Shown here: piece after piece, positions 1-5,982 of the stretch | Layout: each line of letters begins with the position of its first letter | How positions within the stretch are numbered: position 1 is the stretch's first letter | Origin: Burkholderiaceae bacterium | GTDB lineage: Bacteria > Pseudomonadota > Gammaproteobacteria > Burkholderiales > Burkholderiaceae_C | Assembly (NCBI GenBank): GCA_029864165.1 | Contig: JAOTTZ010000114.1 | Coordinates: forward strand, 1 to 6,404 | DNA: 6,404 bases | Direction: 5' to 3' | The notes under the pieces: generated by a model | The model's database searches: none | What the model was told of the DNA's origin: nothing | What the model saw: the letters and a program-made list of their open reading frames with translations, nothing else | Position numbers and translations under genes: made by a program

Positions 1-1219
1 GCGCGTAGATTTCGGCACCCGCCCGCTCGGTGGCGGTCAGTCCGAACAGCCGCTTGCGTTCAACGTCGGAACGGATACGCACTGCGCCCACGGTCTCGAC
101 CAGTTCTTGCGCGACGGTGCTCTTGCCGGAGCCCGAGACGCCGCTGGTCAGCACCAACAGCGGCGCCGCCGAGGGCATTGCCGTCAGACGTTCGGCCAGC
201 GCGAGGGCGTTTTCAAACGCCGCCAAACTTGCGTTTGCTTGGGCTTGTTCGGCGCGTATGAGCGCCACCTTGGCACGCACCAGCGCCCGGTACACGGCGA
301 AAAAAGTCAACACGGCCATGCCGGCGTAGTCGCCGCACTGTTCCAGGTAAGCACTCAAGAAGCGCCAAGCCAAGCGCGGCAGGCCGTGGCGCAGCAAGTC
401 CATGAAGGTGAAGGCCACTTCGCTCATGACGTCGATGTGACGCAACTCGGCGTTGAACTCGATGCAATCGAATGGCAGCGGCTCGCCGCCAACCAGCACG
501 ATATTGCCCAAGTGCAAGTCGCCATGGCATTCGCGCACCCAACCTTGCTCGCGGCGCTGAGCCAGCAGCGGCGCAAGACGCTCGTACTCGCGCTGGGTCC
601 ACGCGGCCAGCGCTGTTATTCGAACCCCATGTTGCTGCGCCAGCGGGTGGGCGCTCAGGTAGTCCAGGTTGTTGCGCATCCAGGCGAACAAACCGGCGGG
701 TTGGCCGTATTCGGGCGGCGAAGGTGGCAAGGCGGCATGAAAAGCGGCAAGGCGGCGAGCCAGCGCATCGATGTGTTGCGGTTCGAGCGCGCCTTTGCGT
801 GCCAAGCGGTCCAGCAACAGCGCGTTGTCGAAGCGGCGCATGCGCAGCGCCCAATCCAGTGGTGGAGGCGAGTTTGGCGTCAAGGAATCAGTGCTGCCGA
901 TGCGCGGCCGCGCGATGGGGCCCAGCACGGGAACCACATTCAGGTAGAACGCTGCCGCGGTACGGCGGTTCAGGCGCAGCTCTTCTTCGCAATCGACCCG
1001 GCGCAGCTCGGGGGTGGAGAAATCGAGAAAGTCCAACCGCAGTGGTTTGCGCAGCTTGTAGACAAATTCACCGGCAAGCACCAGGCTGGAAATATGCGTT
1101 TCGATCAACTCGCGCGCGAACGCCGGGTGGTCGAACGCGTCGCCGTGCAGCAGGCCTTGCACGAGGCGGCTGTGCTGCGTCAAGGCATCTGTTTTTGGTG
1201 TCCGTGCGGTGCCTAGCAT
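1..1219 (-). CDS. Aminoglycoside-phosphotransferase-like kinase fused to a P-loop kinase (COG2187/COG0645-like), C-terminus cut by window edge
   Basis: The frame was read by hand on the minus strand: 406 complete codons from ATG at 1219 run without a stop to the left edge. Residues 1-260 resemble an APH/choline-kinase fold. VYKLRKP (53-59) is the likely nucleotide-lysine region, HGDLHLGN (232-239) is the catalytic loop, and FDCIEF (250-255) supplies the DFG-like metal-binding Asp251. Residues 353-406 begin a second kinase-like domain with Walker A GVSGSGKS (360-367) and an IRSDVERKR stretch (382-390) typical of small-molecule P-loop kinases. This arrangement matches a widespread bacterial fusion family whose substrate is unknown to me; aminoglycoside resistance should not be assumed. 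The start fits family N-termini, where an ETHIS motif (40-44) lies about 40 residues in, but its ribosome site is weak. It lies 118 bp downstream of the Crp/Fnr gene on the same strand and could be co-transcribed with it. Confidence 0.88.
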   Translation of the reverse strand, partial: MLGTARTPKTDALTQHSRLVQGLLHGDAFDHPAFARELIETHISSLVLAGEFVYKLRKPLRLDFLDFSTPELRRVDCEEELRLNRRTAAAFYLNVVPVLGPIARPRIGSTDSLTPNSPPPLDWALRMRRFDNALLLDRLARKGALEPQHIDALARRLAAFHAALPPSPPEYGQPAGLFAWMRNNLDYLSAHPLAQQHGVRITALAAWTQREYERLAPLLAQRREQGWVRECHGDLHLGNIVLVGGEPLPFDCIEFNAELRHIDVMSEVAFTFMDLLRHGLPRLAWRFLSAYLEQCGDYAGMAVLTFFAVYRALVRAKVALIRAEQAQANASLAAFENALALAERLTAMPSAAPLLVLTSGVSGSGKSTVAQELVETVGAVRIRSDVERKRLFGLTATERAGAEIYA

Positions 1220-1275
1220 AGCTACACCATGCCGTGAATTCGCCGGCTTGTCCAGGGGTGGCGTGAGGTGAGCCT

Positions 1276-1292
1276 ACCGGCGGCCTGCCGGT
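1276..1292. repeat. Short perfect inverted repeat between the regulator and the kinase fusion gene
   Basis: ACCGGC (1276-1281) and GCCGGT (1287-1292) are perfect complementary arms around a 5-base loop. The repeat sits in the 118 bp gap between two minus-strand genes, so the transcript could fold here. No run of U follows on the minus strand, so it is not a clear intrinsic terminator. It could be an mRNA-stabilising or attenuating hairpin, or a chance GC-rich palindrome. Confidence 0.3.
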
Positions 1293-1337
1293 TGCACCAG
1301 CGCGTGGGAGTGGCGGCAGGACAGACGAGCAACTGCT

Positions 1338-2186
1338 CTACCCGGCGACAGCGTGCGTCATGGGCTTGTTCACCGCGTGTCGCACATACGTTTGACGCGG
1401 GCCTTGTGCGACCGGTTGGTCCACTGGTCTGCGCGTGCTGCACGTGAGCGACTTGATGCCCACCATGTCGGTGATCTCGACCTCACGATCGTCGACACGC
1501 ACCAGGCCCCAGCGCGCCAGCGCGCTGAACGAACGGCTGACCGTCTCATGCGCCACGCCGAGGTGGCTGGCAATGTCGCGCCGGCTCATGCGCAGGTGAA
1601 AGCGACACGGTGACTGACCGCAGGCCGCTGCTCGCTGCGACAGCTGCACCAAAAAACGCGCCAAGCGCACCTCGGCGGCTACGGCGGCCATCGCATCGGC
1701 GAGATCGCCCCGGCGCGTCAGGGCGCGGCTGACAGCGAGATGCAAAACGCGGTCGAACACCGGTATGCGCTGGGCGAGCGCGAAAATGTCTTGCACCAGA
1801 ACCACGAAAACGCTAGCGTGTTCAAGCGCCACCGCCGCAGTCGGATACTGGCCCATGCATAGGGCGTCGAAGCCGAGTACCTCGGCGCGGCCGGCAAAGC
1901 CCAGCACTTGCTCGTAGCCGTCGTCGGCGGTTTGGAAAATCTTGAACGTGCCCGAGCGAACAAAGTAAATGGCCGCTGCCGCGAAGCCTGCATGAAAAAG
2001 CGTATCACCGGCGTGCAGGATGCGAATCGGCACCAGCACGCTGGTGGCCAGGGGGTCGTCACCGACATCGGCACCCATCAATTGCAGCAGGTCGCACATG
2101 CTGCTCTGATGGCCGGTTGCCTCTGCGCAGCAAGCCGCGCTTTTAAACTGCCGCTGCGCACGGTTTAGTCGAACAATATTGCCCAT
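1338..2186 (-). CDS. Crp/Fnr-family transcriptional regulator, FNR-like with incomplete Fe-S ligands
   Basis: This is a 282-residue cytoplasmic DNA-binding regulator. Residues about 35-150 form a cyclic-nucleotide-binding-type beta roll (AGDTLFHAG 59-67, YFVRSGTFKIF 74-84, GFDALCMGQYP 105-115). A dimerisation helix follows, then a winged helix-turn-helix (MSRRDIASHLG 200-210, VAHETVSRSF 211-220). Glu214, Ser217 and Arg218 match the E-xx-S-R set by which FNR reads TTGAT-N4-ATCAA half-sites. FNR uses four cysteines for [4Fe-4S]. Here the N-terminus has only Cys19, Cys20 and Cys31, and Phe127 stands where FNR Cys122 is expected, so a classical cluster is doubtful. About 35 residues extend past the wing (roughly 248-282), longer than usual. 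The ATG at 2186 was chosen over an upstream in-frame TTG at 2237 because AAGAGGAG lies 9 bases before it. The gene diverges from the kinase operon and may regulate it; that is inference. Confidence 0.9.
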   Translation of the reverse strand: MGNIVRLNRAQRQFKSAACCAEATGHQSSMCDLLQLMGADVGDDPLATSVLVPIRILHAGDTLFHAGFAAAAIYFVRSGTFKIFQTADDGYEQVLGFAGRAEVLGFDALCMGQYPTAAVALEHASVFVVLVQDIFALAQRIPVFDRVLHLAVSRALTRRGDLADAMAAVAAEVRLARFLVQLSQRAAACGQSPCRFHLRMSRRDIASHLGVAHETVSRSFSALARWGLVRVDDREVEITDMVGIKSLTCSTRRPVDQPVAQGPRQTYVRHAVNKPMTHAVAG

Positions 2187-2195
2187 TGCACTTGT

Positions 2196-2203
2196 CTCCT
2201 CTT
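2196..2203 (-). promoter_or_regulatory. Shine-Dalgarno of the Crp/Fnr regulator
   Basis: The minus strand reads AAGAGGAG, nine bases upstream of the ATG at 2186. This strong site sets the start there and makes the upstream in-frame TTG at 2237, which would give 299 residues, unlikely. Confidence 0.75.
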
Positions 2204-2422
2204 TGGTGGTTTCACGTTCGGTTGGTCCAGGCGTCAAGCTTGCGCGAACAACGTCCGCATGGCTATCGGAACGGGGGCTGACTTCGCCCCGGTTTCGTCC
2301 GGTGCCGCGTTAGGACTTTTCCGAACGCGTGGCGCGCAAGCGTTGTGCAGGTTCAATGGACGGGCCGGGCACTGGGTGAACTATCATTTGTGCTCAAGTA
2401 TCCTGGCCTGTACCAACACGAT

Positions 2423-2428
2423 AAGGAG
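2423..2428 (+). promoter_or_regulatory. Strong Shine-Dalgarno for the leader ORF
   Basis: AAGGAG lies seven bases upstream of ATG 2436, the best-looking plus-strand ribosome site in the window. It serves the 22-codon leader ORF rather than the GTG start of kinase 1, which has no comparable site of its own. Confidence 0.55.
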
Positions 2429-2435
2429 CCGGTGT

Positions 2436-2504
2436 ATGCGCCCGTCGTTCTCCCACTGCGCTTTTATCGATGCGCCGCCTTGGCGGGTGTTTTGCCACCA
2501 GTAG
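2436..2504 (+). CDS. Candidate 22-residue leader peptide upstream of kinase 1
   Basis: An ATG preceded by AAGGAG at ideal spacing opens a 22-codon frame that begins MRPSFSH, ends RVFCHQ and stops at TAG (2502-2504). I recognise no family. The frame is the same as that of the downstream kinase, whose GTG start lies only six bases after the TAG. Two readings are possible. Ribosomes translating the leader may terminate and restart at GTG 2511 (translational coupling), which would explain why that start lacks its own Shine-Dalgarno. Alternatively this is the original N-terminus of kinase 1, now separated by a nonsense codon or a sequencing error. The peptide contains two Cys, two His and one Trp. 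Expression is not proven; the case rests on the ribosome site and the spacing. Confidence 0.4.
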   Translation: MRPSFSHCAFIDAPPWRVFCHQ

Positions 2505-2510
2505 CCGGCC

Positions 2511-4058
2511 GTGACTGATATTCCTCAAGCTGGCCGGCCCCATGGCCCGTTCGAAGCAGCGCAAGGCGGCATCATCCATGCCGCGCGCGAGGCAATCTTC
2601 GTCGTCGATGAAAACCAACGCATCGTGATGATCAATCCGGCCGCGCAACGCATGTTCGGGTGCAGCGCGAGCGATGCTCTAGGTAGAGATCTGTCGCTTT
2701 TCATCCCGCAGCAGTACCGTCAAGCACACGCGACGCATATGCGGCAGTTCGACGCGTCGGGTGTGGTCGAACGCCCGATGGGAACACGCGGCGCTATCTC
2801 TGGACTGCGTGCCAACGGCGAGGAGTTCCCTGCCGAAGCGACGATTTGCAGGTTGGACGTGGTTGACGAATTCGGTCCGCGGCGCTACTTCACAGCGCTG
2901 CTGCGCGACCTCAGCGAAGAGCAACGCTTACAAGCCGAGATCGATGCCCTGAACAAGAGCATGCGCACTATCTTCGAGCTGGCGCCGATCGCGATATGGG
3001 TTACCCGCGGCGATCAGATCGTGTACGCCAACCACGCCTGCGCCGCACTGTTCGGTGCCACCGAAAGCAAGGTGCTTGTGACGCGGTCGATCTACTCGCT
3101 GCTGAGCCCGCAGTCGCACCGGACGGTACGAGAAAAGGTGGCTCAAGCCCTGGTGACCGAAGCCAGCGTTCATGTAATAAACGAATGCATTGTGCGCTCC
3201 GACGGTGCTGTGCGCGAGGTCGAAATCGCGGTGGCTGCGCTGCCCGACCATGGCCAGACCGCCGTGCAAATGGTCATCACCGATGTCACGCAGCGGGTCC
3301 AAGAGCGCCAGGAGTTGGAGCGTTCGCGCCGTGAGTTGCGACGGCTTTCGGCCAGCCTGGTCGATACCCGCGAAGAAGAGCGGCGCCGCATTTCGCGCGA
3401 ACTGCACGACGAACTCGGCCAGCGGCTGACAGCGCTGAAGATGGAACTGGCCAGCCTGACGTCGCAGCGGCAACCCGGCGCGTTGGAGGCGCGCATGGCA
3501 TCGATGATCGACATGGTCGACGACACGGTTGTTGCGGTGCGTCGCATTGCGACCGAACTGCGTCCGCTGATGCTCGACGACCTCGGCCTGAATGCCGCGA
3601 TTGAGTGGCTGGCGCGCGATTCGGCGCGCCGTATGGGCGTCGAGATCACGCTACACTTGGCCGACGACGCGCCTCCTGTCAGCGATGAGGTAGCCATCGC
3701 GCTCTTCCGCATGGTTCAGGAGGCTCTGACCAACATTGCACGTCACGCGCAGGCCAGCGCCGCCCACATTGAAACGCAGCGCCGCGCCAGTGAAGTGGTG
3801 CTCACCGTACAGGACAACGGCGTGGGCTTTACTGGGCAGGCTATTTTGCGCGAGGATTCGCACGGTCTGGTGGGGATGCGCGAGCGTGCTTTTATGCTCG
3901 GGGGGGCGATGGAGATCGGCAACTTGCCTGGTGGTGGGACGCGCATTACTGTTCGGCTGCCGGTTCACCGAGCCGTTTCGCAGCGCCATGGTGGCCAAGG
4001 CGATGCTGCCAGCGCGATCGGTGGGCTCGTGACGCCCGAGACGGCTGCTGAGCCCTGA
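2511..4058 (+). CDS. Double-PAS sensor histidine kinase, HisKA_3 (NarX/DegS type), intact
   Basis: This 515-residue kinase senses a signal through PAS domains and phosphorylates its own His, then a response regulator. PAS1 spans about 20-135 (EAIFVVDENQRIVMINPAAQ 27-46; GEEFPAEATI 103-112) and PAS2 about 150-260. A coiled linker (262-290) leads to the HisKA_3 helix RELHDELGQRL (296-306) with acceptor His299 and a DxxxQ motif (Asp300, Gln304). The ATPase domain is complete: N box with Glu404 and Asn408, G1 DNGVGF (435-440), G2 GLVGM (452-456). No membrane segment or signal peptide is seen, so it is probably cytoplasmic. The GTG start is fixed by an in-frame TAG nine bases earlier; it has a poor ribosome site and may depend on coupling to the leader ORF. 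Next is a paralogous kinase after three bases. His73 in PAS1 aligns with the FixL heme ligand, but this residue also occurs in PAS domains not shown to bind heme. Confidence 0.93.
   Translation: MTDIPQAGRPHGPFEAAQGGIIHAAREAIFVVDENQRIVMINPAAQRMFGCSASDALGRDLSLFIPQQYRQAHATHMRQFDASGVVERPMGTRGAISGLRANGEEFPAEATICRLDVVDEFGPRRYFTALLRDLSEEQRLQAEIDALNKSMRTIFELAPIAIWVTRGDQIVYANHACAALFGATESKVLVTRSIYSLLSPQSHRTVREKVAQALVTEASVHVINECIVRSDGAVREVEIAVAALPDHGQTAVQMVITDVTQRVQERQELERSRRELRRLSASLVDTREEERRRISRELHDELGQRLTALKMELASLTSQRQPGALEARMASMIDMVDDTVVAVRRIATELRPLMLDDLGLNAAIEWLARDSARRMGVEITLHLADDAPPVSDEVAIALFRMVQEALTNIARHAQASAAHIETQRRASEVVLTVQDNGVGFTGQAILREDSHGLVGMRERAFMLGGAMEIGNLPGGGTRITVRLPVHRAVSQRHGGQGDAASAIGGLVTPETAAEP
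3537..3611 (+). repeat. Diverged tandem paralogous segment, copy 1 (kinase 1)
   Basis: This segment encodes the start of the region after the phospho-acceptor helix (the VRRIA...RPLMLDDLGLNA block). It aligns without gaps to 4818-4892, with about ten mismatches in 75 bases by eye, mostly at third codon positions. It is the best-conserved part of a longer similarity between the two kinases covering the DHp and ATPase modules (kinase 1 residues about 286-440, kinase 2 about 196-350), consistent with a tandem gene duplication. Confidence 0.75.
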
Positions 4059-4061
4059 GCT

Positions 4062-5285
4062 ATGGACGAGCCGGCGCGCCCATCTACCGCGCCGCCGCCG
4101 GGCGGCGCCAGCGTGACCGGGCAGAAGGAGGCCGGCCACAGCGGTGCCAGTGCACGCCCGAGCGAGGAACTCGCGCATGAGTTGCATGTGCACCAGGTCG
4201 AATTGGAAACGCAAAACGAGGAACTTCGGCGCGCCCAACTCGACCTCGCCGCTGCGCGCGACCGCTATATGGACCTCTACGATTTTGCCCCGGTCGGCTA
4301 CTTCACGCTGGACCGCGACGGCACGGTCGTCGAGGCGAACCTGACTGGTGCCGCCATGGTCGGCGAGGAACGCCGGTCGCTGCTGAGTCGCCGCTTTTTG
4401 CGCTTCGTTGCCGCGGCGGACGGAGACCGTTGGCACCATTATTTTCAGGATGCCTTGAAAAGCAGCGGCCCCCAGCCGGTCGAAATATCGCTGCATCCGC
4501 GCGCAGGGCCAATGTTTTATGGCCAGGTCAGTTGTCTGCGCGTTAAGCCGGGCGATGCCGAACCAACGCTGCGCATTGCGTTGACCGACATCACGTCGCG
4601 CAAGCAAGCAGAACTCGATCGGCGCATCGCCGTCACGGCGGTCGAGGCCCGCGAGTCCGAGCGGCGCCGCGTTGCGCGCCAGCTGCACGATGAACTCGGA
4701 CAGCGGTTGAGCGCGCTCAAGATGGACTTGGTGAACCTGAGCTCCGCGCCCAGTGTGGCGCCGCTGGCGCGGCAGATCACCGCAATGATGGAGACGCTCG
4801 ACGACGCGGTATCGGCAGTGCGTCGCATTGCGATCGACCTGCGCCCGCTCATGCTCGATGACCTGGGACTGAATGCGTCGATTGATTGGCTGACGCGCGA
4901 GTGGGCGCAGCGCATGGGCGTGCGGGTCTCGCTGCGCCTGGACGACACCGATCCGCCCGTGGGCGAACGCACCTCGATTGCGGTGTATCGCATGCTGCAG
5001 GAAACGCTGACCCGTATCGGCCGCCATGGACGCCCCACGCATGTGCACGTCGAAATGCTGCGGCAGGCGGGCGAATTGGTTCTGTCTGTGCGCAGCAACG
5101 GTAGCGGCTGGCCCGAAGCGCCCGCCGAGACGACGGCAGGCCTGCGCGACCAAGTCCATTTGCTCGGCGGTCAAGTCGACGTAGATGGCGTCAGCGATGA
5201 TGGCTACAAGCGTATCGCCGTTCGCTTGCCGCTGCGGCGCGCTAACGATGCAAAAGGGGTGCACCGAGCGCCGGATTCGACATGA
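4062..5285 (+). CDS. PAS histidine kinase paralogue with degenerate ATP-binding domain
   Basis: This 407-residue protein has a coiled-coil N-terminus (ELAHELHVHQVELETQNEEL 37-56), one PAS domain (about 68-180, FAPVGYFTLDRDGTVVEANL 75-94) and a HisKA_3 helix RQLHDELGQRL (206-216) with His209 and DxxxQ (Asp210, Gln214). The DHp module is very close to that of the preceding kinase. The ATPase domain is not: the N-box Asn is Arg318, the adenine-binding G1 Asp is Ser345 (SNGSGW, 345-350), and the G2 loop is three residues shorter with GLxGM lost (GLRDQV, 360-365). Known kinases need these residues, so it probably cannot bind ATP normally. It may instead accept phosphate from kinase 1 in a heterodimer, or act as a phosphatase. 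The frame is open, so it is not a pseudogene by disruption. Its ATG lies three bases after the kinase 1 stop with no good ribosome site, implying coupling, and its TGA overlaps the next ATG. Confidence 0.92.
   Translation: MDEPARPSTAPPPGGASVTGQKEAGHSGASARPSEELAHELHVHQVELETQNEELRRAQLDLAAARDRYMDLYDFAPVGYFTLDRDGTVVEANLTGAAMVGEERRSLLSRRFLRFVAAADGDRWHHYFQDALKSSGPQPVEISLHPRAGPMFYGQVSCLRVKPGDAEPTLRIALTDITSRKQAELDRRIAVTAVEARESERRRVARQLHDELGQRLSALKMDLVNLSSAPSVAPLARQITAMMETLDDAVSAVRRIAIDLRPLMLDDLGLNASIDWLTREWAQRMGVRVSLRLDDTDPPVGERTSIAVYRMLQETLTRIGRHGRPTHVHVEMLRQAGELVLSVRSNGSGWPEAPAETTAGLRDQVHLLGGQVDVDGVSDDGYKRIAVRLPLRRANDAKGVHRAPDST
4818..4892 (+). repeat. Diverged tandem paralogous segment, copy 2 (kinase 2)
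   Basis: This is the partner of the segment at 3537-3611. It encodes the matching VRRIA...RPLMLDDLGLNA block in kinase 2. Similarity continues on both sides but falls sharply in the nucleotide-binding boxes. Confidence 0.75.
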
Positions 5286-5956
5286 AAGCGCCGGTAACCA
5301 ACGCACGAGTTGGGCTGCTGCTGGTGGACGACCACACCATCGTGCGCGAAGGGTTGAAGCGCGTCCTGGAGCCACTCGCCAACGAATGGGAGACCGCCGA
5401 GGCCAGCACGGGTTTTCAGGCGCTGGAGTGCTTGCGCAGCAGACCCTTCGGCATGGCGGTGGTGGATCTGTCGATGCCGGGGATGACCGGGCTGGAGTTG
5501 ATTCGTCGCATCAAAACCGAGTTTCCGTCGGTCATGGTGTTGGTACTGAGCATGCACGCTGAAGAACAGTACGCACTGCGCGCGTTCAAGGCCGGCGCTA
5601 ACGGTTATGTCACCAAAGACACTGCCGCTACTGAGTTGGTCGCTGCGGTGCGCAAGGTGGCGGCCGGGGGTGTTTATGTCACCGCGAGTCTTGCCGAGCG
5701 TGTCGTGCAGCAGCTCAGCGGCATGGCGCAGCACCCTCGCCACGCCGAGCTTTCTAACCGCGAGCTCGAAGTGCTGCAACGCATCGTTGCCGGCCAGCGC
5801 CTGACCGACATCGCCGAGGCGTTGAACCTGTCGGTCAAAACCGTGAGCACGCACAAGACCCGCATCCAGGACAAGCTGCAATTGCCGAACACAGCGGGGC
5901 TAATTCGCTACGGCTTGGAGCAAAAGCTCGATAAGGCCAGCGCCGGTTCGGGATAG
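5282..5956 (+). CDS. NarL/FixJ-family response regulator (receiver plus LuxR-type HTH)
   Basis: This 224-residue protein is a two-component transcription regulator and the likely output of the two kinases before it. The receiver domain (about 9-125) has the acidic pair Asp16-Asp17 (LLVDDH), phospho-acceptor Asp62 (VVDLSMPGMTG), the switch Ser90 (VLVLSMH) and Lys112 (GYVTKD), so all catalytic residues are present. A GerE/LuxR helix-turn-helix follows (about 155-215): LSNRELEVLQRIVAG (157-171), then the recognition helix in LSVKTVSTHKTRIQDKL (183-199). HisKA_3 kinases typically pair with this regulator type, which supports the match. The ATG overlaps the kinase 2 stop as ATGA, a sign of translational coupling and fixed stoichiometry; no strong ribosome site is seen. 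It ends 26 bases before the stop of the convergent gene, with no obvious terminator between. Target genes cannot be told from the window. Confidence 0.96.
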   Translation: MKAPVTNARVGLLLVDDHTIVREGLKRVLEPLANEWETAEASTGFQALECLRSRPFGMAVVDLSMPGMTGLELIRRIKTEFPSVMVLVLSMHAEEQYALRAFKAGANGYVTKDTAATELVAAVRKVAAGGVYVTASLAERVVQQLSGMAQHPRHAELSNRELEVLQRIVAGQRLTDIAEALNLSVKTVSTHKTRIQDKLQLPNTAGLIRYGLEQKLDKASAGSG

Positions 5957-5982
5957 ACGCAAGCTACTTTCCCGCACCGACC

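Larger units (their letters stand above)
2187..2435. other. Divergent intergenic regulatory region
   Basis: This stretch separates the minus-strand regulator from the plus-strand leader ORF and kinase operon and must hold promoters for both directions. I see no convincing sigma-70 pair and no canonical FNR box. A TTGACG (2232-2237, minus strand) with a poor TGAAAC 17 bases downstream is a weak promoter candidate for the regulator. TATCAT (2382-2387, plus) is a weak -10 candidate without a good -35. A small hairpin is possible at 2274-2290 (GGGGC/GCCCC, 7-base loop), and GCTTGCGCG (2238-2246) recurs inverted as CGCGCAAGC (2333-2341). An open frame from ATG 2259 runs through this region but has no ribosome site and an unconvincing composition. 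Confidence 0.5.

Noticed and set aside
107..1216. 369-codon plus-strand open frame
   Set aside because: It is antisense to the kinase fusion gene, whose motifs are unambiguous. The plus-strand translation has no recognisable domain.
2222..2237. Possible FNR box (TTG, ten bases, CAA)
   Set aside because: FNR sites need TTG-N8-CAA within TTGAT-N4-ATCAA. Here the half-sites are two bases too far apart and the inner bases do not fit.
2187..2237. Upstream in-frame TTG start of the FNR-like gene giving 299 residues
   Set aside because: The extra 17 codons cover the strong AAGAGGAG ribosome site of the ATG at 2186, so the ATG is the better start.
2389..2398. TTGTGCTCAA as an FNR-like or CRP-like palindrome
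   Set aside because: The TTG and CAA halves are only four bases apart, too close for either family, and the TGTGA/TCACA core is absent.
2259..2504. 81-codon open frame starting at ATG 2259
   Set aside because: There is no ribosome site at this ATG and the first 59 residues look non-coding. Only the final part from ATG 2436 has a convincing translation signal, and it is reported as the leader ORF.
3651..5375. 574-codon open frame on the minus strand, antisense to both kinases
   Set aside because: It is opposite two clearly real kinase genes whose GC-rich codon use suppresses stops on the other strand. Its translation shows no domain and has a shadow-like composition.
5957..5982. Terminator between the convergent response regulator and oxidoreductase genes
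   Set aside because: The 26-base gap has no stem-loop with a T-run on either strand.
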